Positions 55,470 to 64,000 of a DNA stretch of 64,000 bases are shown here, one piece after another. The stretch comes from Stentor roeselii. Lineage: Eukaryota > Ciliophora > Heterotrichea > Heterotrichida > Stentoridae. The notes under the pieces were generated by a model. It searched no databases. It was given only the letters and a program-made list of their open reading frames with translations, and was not told where the DNA came from. The translations under genes and the position numbers were made by a program. Within the stretch, counting starts at the first letter, position 1; each line of letters begins with the position of its first letter. The stretch is taken from contig RSEH01000196.1 of NCBI GenBank assembly GCA_006503475.1, forward strand, positions 26,621 through 90,620. The letters run 5' to 3'.

Positions 55470-58400
55470 CTAACCTGTCAAATCTAACTGCTTTAGAGAT
55501 TTTTCATTATGCTCAGTTGGACCAATTCTTTCATTTTTATTCCTGCGCGCTCTCCTTTTGAAAATTTGCTCAAATTTCTTTTCAAATTGCGCCATAACAA
55601 ATCCTGCTATCCCGAAAAGCCCTGAAATCGTTCCAAGTAAACTTCCAGCAAAGAAAATGAATGTTTGTTTCATGTATCTGTAAGTCAAAAGTCCAGTAGA
55701 GCTTTTCTCAATGAAAATTTTTAGGTTGAAATAAGACGCTGAAGACAGCTCCTCAGCTTGATACTGATTCCCAGCTTTGGGGCTGCTTCTTTCTGAGATA
55801 TGATAGCCCGTTAAATCATTTTCCCACTTACTTGACTCAGATTTGAACAATGAAGGAGTTGCTGTGAAGTAGAACTCACTTGCACTTGATCCAATAAATA
55901 CTGAGTTTTTATCAGCTTCAATAAATGAAGAAACTGAACTTATTTGATCAGGAATCGAAGAACTTGAAGTCAAGTTTACTTCGATTCCTGAAGAATAACT
56001 AAGGCTTTCAATCATTTGTAAAGAAATATAAGCTCCTACATTTATGACTCCATTTTTCAAGTGAATACTGATTTTGCATGAATGGTTTTCAACAAGTTTA
56101 CATAAGGTTATATTTTGAGAGAACTTGATATTGGTAAAGTTTAGTTTAAGAGATTCAAGACATGTTTCTTTATATTCGCATTCGCCTCCATATGAATTGA
56201 GTAAAACCTTTATAATTATATCTGATTCAAATTTTATATTATCTGATTCTAGAACTACCAATGTAACGAGTCCTTTAGATTCTTGTATATTGGAGAGAAA
56301 GTACTGAAGGATTGATGTGCATGTAAAAAGTAATGATCCAATTATAAATAGAATAGAAAATAAACCACCTATTTTAGTCTTTTTTCTTATCATATGTTCA
56401 CTAAGGAGATTTACATGTTTTAAATCAAAAAAATCAATGACATGCAACTTATTCCTAAACCTCTTGACTGAAATGACCACAACTAATAAAAGAACAAGAG
56501 GAACACTTGCCAAAATCTGAAAAATAAGTAAATAAGTCCCAAGATAAGGATCATGAAATAAAGGAGGTTGTACAGATTTACTATTTTCATTTTTTACCTC
56601 ATTAGAATACCCCACACTTCCAATTGGACAATTCTTCTGATCAGGGCAATATTCACATTCCCCAGCGCCACTCTTATTACTAAACATTCCTTCAGGGCAA
56701 GGCAGACACTGACTTGAACTACTTGACCCGAAATTCCTATTAAAACTTCCAGATCTGCATTTTTTACATTTAAAGTTTCCAAGTCCATCAGCGTAACTTC
56801 CAGGTTGACAGACTTCACAAGAGTCTCCTTTTTCTTCAGTTCCACTCGAGCATGACACACTACAATCAGACAATTCACAAATTTCTTCTACTTTAATTTC
56901 AAATAATCTGTTATTAGCAGCATTAAAAAGAACATATCCATCAATGTAACTCCCTCCTCCAAATATAAACAGAGACTTCTTGAAATAAACTGAAGCAGAG
57001 CCAATAAAAAAAACATCAAATTCCGGAAATATCGTCTTTTTTTTGTTACCTTCGCCAAGTATCGATATCTCATTCCAAGCAATATACCCTCCATAATGAC
57101 CTCCAATAGTAATAAGATTTTCATTCATGAAAAGTTGAACAGATTGAGACATATCCTTCACGCTAAAAATACTAGAGTGAAAAACATGCCAAGTTTTCAA
57201 AGTCAAGTTAAAAAAACTAATTGAATTCGAACTAAGTCCAGAAAAAGTCATTCCTAAAGACACATAAAACGCATGATCATTAATCCAGCAATGAGAATAA
57301 GCCAAAAATTTCAATCCTTCAGAAATTTTAAAAAATTCATTACTTCCCAAATTGTATTGCCAAAGTTCATTAGAAAAATTTGATTGAGTCATTCCACCGT
57401 AAAGGTAAATATTAAAACCCTTCATCACTAGACAAGCACCCTTCGCAGCCCGAGGCTTCAAAGACTCTGAATGAAGGACTGTCCATGTTTCAGTCATTGA
57501 ATTGAATAAAAACATGTCATCTTTCAATTCGTTCTGGTCTTGACCTCCCCAGATAACGAAAGAGTTTCCTTCACTACCTGCGGCATGCGAGTGTCGGGGA
57601 GAAGGGTTGGCTCCTTTCGCAGGAACTTGAAGCCATTCGCTTGTTGTGATGTCAAAAGTCCAGACGTCATCTAAGGGGGTTCCGTTTTTAACTCCTCCGA
57701 AAAGATAGAGTTTTGAGTTTATTAGAGTTAAAGAGTGAAATACTCTTTGTTTTGGGAATGTTATTTTTGGATTCATTTCTAGTAGGTGCATTGATTCTAA
57801 GTCTACTTGAATGAGATGGTTTGATCGAAGTTGTTGATAAGCGAAACCTCCTCCAAAAAAATAAGCTGAATTATTCACTTTCGTTAAAGAATACTCAGCT
57901 CCTCTCAGATCTTGAAGTATTTCCATTTTTTCCCATACCTTTACTGTACTTTTCAAGTTGATTTTCAGAAATTCTTCAACATAGAAATTATCTTCAAAAT
58001 CCCAACCATGAAAGACAAACAACTGATCACGATGCACAAGTCCCATACAATAAAATCTACATGAAAACTGACTACTTCTCTGAGAAACGACAGTCCATTT
58101 AAATTTCTCCAAAGAATACTGATACAAATAAGACGAACAATTATAAAAACTCGAAAGTCCCGTTGCCAGATAAAAATTTTCCTGAAAATAAGCTAAAACA
58201 GGTGCTCTTACAGGCAAAGGACCTTCTCCATCAAACGGCAAAAGAGTCCATGTAAATTCACTAACATTCATTCTTTTTACCTCTTACCTCCACAGATCAT
58301 TTGTCAGTCCTTGCACTGTAGATCCTCCAAAAATCATAAAAAATTCAAAGTTTCCTTCAATGTAACATGTCGAGCCGAAAAGACTTCTAGGAGAAGGAGC

Positions 58401-58793
58401 TTGATTTGTTAATTTTTTTTCCCATTTTAAGATTTCGAAGTCAAATTCCCAGAAATCATTCTCAGGACCTGAAGATGTTTGACCTCCGAAGATAAATAAC
58501 TTGGATTTAAATGAACTTGTTAAACCTCCCGGATGATGACGAGGCTCTGAATGATGGTTACTTGGAATTTCTTCTGATATTGGAATTATTTCTTCCCAGG
58601 TTAAAGATTTCAATGAAAATCCCCAAAGGTCATTTGTTAAGCCTGAATCTTCTTGACCTCCGAAGACTATTAAAGAGTTCTTTGTAAGTAGATAACCCAT
58701 GAATGCCCCGGATCTACTGCTTGGAGGTGTTCTTGTTTTGGGAATTGAGATTAAGGTGACTGACTCGCAGATTTTCAGAATAAGTAAAAACAT
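55470..58793 (-). CDS. Kelch / cysteine-rich / multi-pass membrane protein, copy 1
   Basis: Exons 58288-58793 and 55470-58272 give 1102 residues. The start at 58793 aligns with copy 2 and gives a signal peptide (MFLLILKICESVTLISI); an in-frame ATG at 58874 would add 27 residues. Kelch repeats fill ~30-600 ('FIFGGQTSSGPENDFWEFDF', 'YLFGGVKNGTPLDDVWTFDI', 'VIWGGQDQNELKDDMFLFNS'). A Cys-rich ephrin-receptor-like stretch follows at ~630-710 ('CQPGSYADGLGNFKCKKC', 'CLPCPEGMFSNKSGAGECE'). Membrane helices lie at ~746-770, ~803-826 and ~1040-1065, with a beta-rich domain between the last two. The tail is basic, then acidic. It is probably a surface receptor or adhesion-type protein; ligand unknown. 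Confidence 0.88.
58273..58287 (-). other. 15-nt intron of kelch membrane protein copy 1
   Basis: Sense sequence GTAAGAGGTAAAAAG, phase 2 (AG|A gives Arg), with TAA as the first complete codon if retained. Same position as the intron of copy 2. Confidence 0.94.
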
Positions 58794-58874
58794 TTTTAAT
58801 ATTATCAGGAAAAATCTGGTTAAGTTAGAAAATTTTTGGTAAAAATTATGAAGAGTTGTGTTATTTATGTTCAT

Positions 58875-60447
58875 TTGAGATTATTAAATAATTCTTGATT
58901 TTTTTAAGATTTATCATTCCCTAGAGTGTGGTTTTACTAGGAAAAATCATAGAGTTTTCGGTTTATTTCTTGAAAAATCTGTAGAAATTTTTATTGGATT
59001 GAAAATTATTGTTATGTATTATTTTCATATATACAAATTATCAAAATATTGATAATTAATCAGTTTTGTTAACTTATATTTGAATAGATTCGAAGCTTTA
59101 TTATTGAATTACAAAATAAATCGACTTATTGATTTGATTAAACGTTCAATACCAAATATATAAGATTTTAAGTTAGTTTTTATTTGTTATTCTATGTTTA
59201 CTTCATTCAAGATATATTAAACTTGAAGAATTAAATGGAGATAATCTGAATTTGAAATTAATGATTTTATATATTTTAGAATAAGTTTATGTTGAAACTT
59301 TTTTGACTTAGCTCAGTTCATAAATCAAAAACTGATTCGCATAATTGAATTAAAAAATTTGATATAATCCAATAATTGTGCACTAATTTTTCATCAAAAT
59401 TTTAAAGATTATATATATTTATAAAATTCTGCTTATTCTTAATTTTTGACTCAAATAATAAGAATTTACAAAAGAATTAGAGCAATACTTAAAAACCTAA
59501 AAAATAAGAAATTCGGTACAATTATCAGGAGAATCCAATAAATGAGAATTGATCCATATTACACTATGAGATTTCAACTCTTCTAAATACGCTTTACTTC
59601 CAATTAGACAATTTTTATGTTGAGGGAAATCATCATATTATCTAGGGCCGCTCTTGTTGCTCAACTACCCTAAGGGCAGGGCAGACCATTGAATTTGTTC
59701 TTTTAATGATTTTTGCTCTTTTATTTAGAAAAGAGCTTTATTTAATTTTTTGAAAATGATAATTTTTCATGTCTACTTTGTGAACTGTTTGATTGGAGGC
59801 TTAGTTATTCAATATCTTATCAGCTTGTTAACTTTTGTAAGGAAGATTAAAGAGGTACGGTAGAAGGTTTTGAAGAAGGATAGTCAAATAATTGATAATA
59901 GGATAATAGGAAAAGTGAAATTTTTTATGTAAGATCATAATTAGAACAAAAATTTAAGATTTATGTTAATATGGAAAGCTGAAATACTTTATAATTAGGA
60001 ATTTAATCAGAAACTTATCGTCAAGATCATAAAATAGCTAATTGAAAATCAGATAAAAGTAGTTTAAGCTAAAGAAAGATGATATTGTTACAATTTGATA
60101 TGTTTCTATTAAGCTATTGCTTTAGACTATTACTAAATAAAATTTGAGTTAAATAATATATCCTGAGTAATATTAAATAATTGATGATTTATCTAATAAA
60201 GAGTACTTTTCGAACCAATTCTGTTCATAAAATTTCTAAAATAGCTCTAATTAATGGCTTTTACTGTAAAATATGCATATCATGTATTAGAAATCAAATA
60301 TTGATAGAGTGAAAAATAATTCTTTATAGTATATGAGAATTCTATTTATTGTCTAGGTTATTTTACAATTACTAATTTGAATGGCCTCCAGGCCAACTTT
60401 TGCTTACAGTCAAAAGTCCATAATGCTGATTTTAAACTCCAATCTAA
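58875..60447. other. Intergenic region with kelch-gene debris
   Basis: About 1.6 kb, very AT-rich. A recognisable decayed fragment of the kelch membrane-protein gene is at ~59420-59700 (separate entry). A plus-strand 62-codon ORF at 60377-60565 overlaps the 3' end of copy 2 and is not supported. Confidence 0.6.
59420..59700 (-). pseudogene. Decayed third copy of the kelch/cysteine-rich gene (fragment)
   Basis: The plus-strand text near 59600-59695 ('CTTCCAATTAGACAATTTTT', then 'AGGGCCGCTCTTGTTGCT' and 'AAGGGCAGGGCAGACCATTG') matches 56610-56720 in copy 1, which encodes the last cysteine module. Weaker similarity extends left to about 59420, matching the membrane helix region near 56440-56600. 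Orientation is the same as both intact copies. Indels and substitutions destroy the frame. Confidence 0.75.
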
Positions 60448-63400
60448 CTATCTAGTTATATCTAACTCCTTTAGAGCTTTTTCATTATATTCAGTTGCTC
60501 TTTCATCTTTATTCTCTTTCAATATTTCATCTTTATTCTCACTCACTATTTCATCCTTATTATGATGCACTCTACTTTTTAAAATTGGTTCACATCTCCT
60601 TTCAAATTGTTTCATTATAAATCCTGTAACTCCAAAAAGCCCAGAAATTGTTCCAAGTAAACTCCCAGCAAGGATGATAAATGTTTGTTTCAAACTTTTG
60701 TAAGTTAAAAGTGCAGTAGAGGTCTTTTCAATTGAAATTTTTAAGTTGAAATTAGACACTGAAGACAGATCCTCAATTTGATACTGATTACCAGCTTTAG
60801 GGCTGCTTCTTTCTGAGATATGATAACCTGTTAATAAATCTTCCGTTCCACTTGTAAAAGATATAAATAATGACGAAGTTGCTGTGAAATAGAACTCACT
60901 TGCACTTGATCCAATAAATACTGAGTTTTTTTCAGCTTCAATAAATGAAGAAATTGAACTAATCTCATCAGGAATCGAAGAACTTGAAGTCAAGTTTACT
61001 TCAATTCCTGAAGAATAACTGAGGCTTTCAATCATTTGTAAAGTAATATAAGCTCCTACATTTATGACTCCGTTTTTCAAGTTGATAGTAATTCTGCATG
61101 AATGGTTTTCAACAAGTTTACATAAGGTTGTATATTTAGAAAACTTGATATTGGTCAAGTTAAGTCTAAGAGATTCAAGACACTGATCGTTAGATTCGCA
61201 TTGGCCACCATATGAATTGAGTAAAACTTGAATAATTATATCTGATTCAAATTTTATACCATATGATTCCACAACAACCAAGGGCATAAGTCCTCTATAT
61301 TCTTCTATATTGGACAGAAAATACGGAAGAATTGATGTGCATGCAAAAATCAACGATCCAATAACAAACAGAAAAGTAAATATACCACCTATTTTAGTCT
61401 TTTTTCTTATCATATATTCACTAAGGAGATTTACATGTTTTAAATCAAATAAATCAATGACATGCAACTTATCCCTGCACTTTTTAACTGAAATAATCAG
61501 GATTAATAGGATAGTAAGAGCGGTGCTTACCGAAATTTGACAAATCAACAAAGTAAAACCAATATCATGCTCATGAAACAAAACAGGTTGAATAGATTTA
61601 CTTGTTTCAGTAATGAACTCATCAGAATATCCCACACTTCCAATCGGACAATTTTTCTGATCAGTGCAATTTTCACATTCAGCAGCACCACTTTTATTAC
61701 TAAACTTTCCTTCAGGGCAAGGCAGACACTGACTTGAACTACTTGACCCAAAATATCGATTAAAAGTTCCAGGTCTGCATTTTTTACAATTTAAATTTCC
61801 GAGCCCATCAGCGTAACTTCCAGGTTGACAAATTTCACAAGTGTCTCCTTTTTCTTCAGTTCCACTTGAGCAGAAAACTTTACATCCTGCCTCTTCACAA
61901 ATTTCATCAACTTCAATTTGGAATAGTCTGTTATTAACTGCCTTTGAAAAGGCATACCCTAGAATACAGTTTCCTACCCCTCCAAATATATACAAAGATT
62001 TATTGAAATATACTGAAGCAGAGCCAATAAAACAAACATCAAATTCCAAACTGATCGTTATTTTTTTATTATTTTCTCCTAAAATTGACATCTCATTGTA
62101 AGCAATGTACCCAGCGTATTGTCCTCCAATAGTGATAAGATGGTCATTCATGAAAAGTTGAACAGATTGAGACATATCTTTGACGCTAAAAGTATGGGAA
62201 TGGAAAACATGCCAAGATTTTGAAGTAAAATTGTAAAAAACAATAAAATTTGAACTTAAATCAGAAAAAGTTGACCCTAAAGACACATAAAAAGCCTCAT
62301 CTTTAATCCAGCAATGTGAATAAGCTAAATAATGCTCTGCTTTAGAAATTTCCAAAAATTCATTACTTCCCAAATCATATTCCCAAAGTTCATTTGAAAT
62401 ACTAGATTGAGTGATTCCTCCAAACACAAAAATTTTTTTTCTATTCATCACAAGACAAGCTCCTTTAGCAGGGCGAGGTTTTGAATTTCCAGATACGAGT
62501 TCAGTCCAAGTTTCAGTGATCGAGTTGAACAAGAACAAGTCATTTTTCAGTTCATTCTTGTCTTGGCCTCCCCAGATGACAAAAGAATTTCCTTCACTTC
62601 CAGCAGCATGTAAACATCGGGCAGTTGGAAGGTCCCCTTTAACTGGAACTTGCAACCACTGACTGTTTAAAACATCAAATGCCCAAACATCATTTAAAAA
62701 GTTTTCGTTGTTAACTCCTCCGAAAAGGTAAAGTTTCGAGTTTATTCCAGTCAAAGAGTGAAACATCCTTGGCATAGGAAAATTAACTTTCGGGTTTATT
62801 TCGCTCATTTTCATTGAGTTTAAATCGACTTCACTCAGCTGGTTTGATCTTTCAGCCTTACCCATAAAACCTCCAAAAAAATAAGCTAAATTTTTTATTT
62901 TCGTTAAAGAAAACTCAGTAGCGATGAGACTTTCTAAGATTTCCATCTTTTCCCAGACCTTATTCTCACTTTTCAGGTTGATTTTTAAAATGTCCCTTGC
63001 ATAAGTACTTTTTTCAAAATTAGTGCCAAAAAAGATAAAAAAATTCCCATCATATATGAGTCCATTTGTCAGAAGCCTACATAAAAACTGGTCACTTTCC
63101 CCAGAAACAACAAACCATCGAAGCAGATTTAAAGAATACTGATACAAGATAGACGTGCAGCTATAATTTTGTGAATACCCAGCTGCCAAATAAAAACTTC
63201 CCTGATAATATTGTAAAACAGAGCTTAATAAAGGCAAAGGAATTTCTCCTTGAGAAGGCATTAAAGTCCATGTAAAATCACTGATATTCAATCTTAATAT
63301 ATCTTACCTCCAAAGTTCGTTAGTAAATCCTTTGATAGTCAATCCTCCAAAAATCATTAAAAATTCAAAATTTTCCTCAGAATAACTCATGTACGTAAAA

Positions 63401-63813
63401 TAAGCTCGATGAGAAGGGACTTGCTCGATAATTCTTTTTTGCCATGTTAAGTTATCGAAGTCGAATTCCCAGAAATCATTTTCGAAACCTGATAATGTCA
63501 GGCCACCAAAGATGAAGAGTTTCGAAATGAATGAACTTGTAAGACCTCCGACATGTTGGCGAGGTGCTGAATGAAGGTTACTTGGGAAGTCGTTTGATAT
63601 TGGAATGGTTTCTTTCCAGGTAAAGGATTCCAGGGAAAATTCCCAGAGGTCGTTGGTTAAGCCTGAATTGTCTTTGCCACCGAATACTATCAAAGTGTTC
63701 TTTGATGGAAGATGGCCCATGAATGCTCCTGATCTACCGCTTGGAGGGGTTCTTGTTTTTGGAATTGAGATTAGGGTGACTGATTCGCATATCTGAAAAA
63801 GCAAAAAGAGCAT
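60448..63813 (-). CDS. Kelch / cysteine-rich / multi-pass membrane protein, copy 2
   Basis: Exons 63308-63813 and 60448-63292 give 1116 residues. Architecture is the same as copy 1: signal peptide (MLFLLFQICESVTLISIPKT), kelch repeats, cysteine modules ('CQPGSYADGLGNLNCKKCRP'), then three membrane helices around a conserved 'KLHVIDLFDLKHVNLLSEYM' segment and an extracellular-like beta domain. The exon 1 lengths of the two copies are identical (506 nt). The C-terminal tail has gained repeats of an ENKDE unit that copy 1 lacks. The two genes form a head-to-tail tandem array with debris between. Confidence 0.88.
60500..60570 (-). repeat. In-frame short tandem repeat in the copy 2 tail
   Basis: Plus-strand units like 'TTTCATCTTTATTCTC' recur three times with small changes, encoding ENKDEI-type hexa- to octapeptides near the C-terminus. 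Copy 1 has only a single short equivalent. Confidence 0.65.
63293..63307 (-). other. 15-nt intron of kelch membrane protein copy 2
   Basis: Sense sequence GTAAGATATATTAAG, phase 2, with TAA as the first complete codon if retained. Position conserved with copy 1, but the internal bases differ. Confidence 0.93.
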
Positions 63814-64000
63814 TTATTATAAACTTATAGAAAATTGATAGTTAAAGAAGGATTTGTTGAGAAATTTTTATGATCATCTTCAAACAATTATATATTCTAT
63901 ATTTCTCATATTTACGTTTTAGCAGAAGTGTAAATTAAATGGCAAAATATTGAAGTTATAATTATTTTAGATTTTATTTCATAAAGATTGAGGTAATATT

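Noticed and set aside
1-64000. Ciliate code with TGA read as tryptophan
   Set aside because: Long conserved genes have no internal TGA, their tryptophans are TGG, and TGA ends TRM6 and START copy 1 at the expected places.
1-64000. tRNA or rRNA genes, CRISPR arrays, transposases
   Set aside because: No convincing T-loop/acceptor combinations, rRNA blocks, regularly spaced direct repeats or transposase motifs were seen by eye; a covariance-model scan would be decisive for tRNAs.
63950-64000. Telomere at the right edge
   Set aside because: The last bases are ordinary AT-rich sequence with no short C/A or G/T tandem repeat.

Overview
The window looks like macronuclear DNA of a heterotrich ciliate, most likely Stentor or a close relative. 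Four things point there. Introns are exactly 15 nt with GT...AG ends (seven located). TAA, TAG and TGA all appear to act as stops, and no long conserved gene carries an internal TGA, which argues against the Blepharisma code. Genes are very tightly packed on both strands. The gene content (DYRK-type kinases, many degenerate kinase-like proteins, a WD40-channel fusion, kinesin, PACRG) is typical of a ciliated protist. No rRNA, tRNA, CRISPR array or transposase was recognised.

Layout. 0-7.2 kb: truncated coiled-coil gene, DYRK kinase, two pseudokinase-like genes meeting tail to tail with no base between them, a glutaredoxin-like gene starting 10 bp from its divergent neighbour, and an aspartyl-protease-like membrane protein. 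8-11.5 kb: fusion of 14 WD40 repeats to a TRP-like cation channel. 11.5-12.7 kb: gene-poor, with an imperfect inverted repeat. 12.7-19.8 kb: small acidic protein, calpain, kinesin, TRM6 and two unrecognised genes. 20.2-26.5 kb: proton-translocating transhydrogenase in beta-alpha order, a pseudokinase-C2 protein and an SK-type K+ channel. 27-33.1 kb: flavin monooxygenase, RING/B-box/kelch protein, an unrecognised gene, a four-helix membrane protein and a paraoxonase-like protein. 33.1-39.6 kb, minus strand: ankyrin-DHHC palmitoyltransferase with four 15-nt introns, a second DYRK with one intron, an unrecognised gene and a long coiled-coil protein with a PH-like end. 40.4-41.1 kb: broken ADP-ribosyltransferase-like gene. 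41.2-46.2 kb: LRR protein, PACRG and a PP2A-A-like HEAT protein, 5-7 bp apart.

From about 45 kb onward the window is rich in tandem duplications, and intergenic DNA is longer and more AT-rich. A HEAT-plus-START segment is duplicated; its second HEAT copy has decayed while both START genes remain open. A B-box/WD40 gene is followed by a decayed fragment of itself. Two large kelch/cysteine-rich membrane proteins flank a decayed third copy. Much of this 'intergenic' DNA is therefore gene wreckage.

Several genes could share ciliary, cortical or signalling work: kinesin, PACRG, LRR protein, WD40-channel, SK channel, DYRKs, calpain. That is inference from families. The most striking pattern not explained by gene content is an alternation, within single ORFs, between A/C-rich and G/T-rich sense-strand blocks with abrupt switches.
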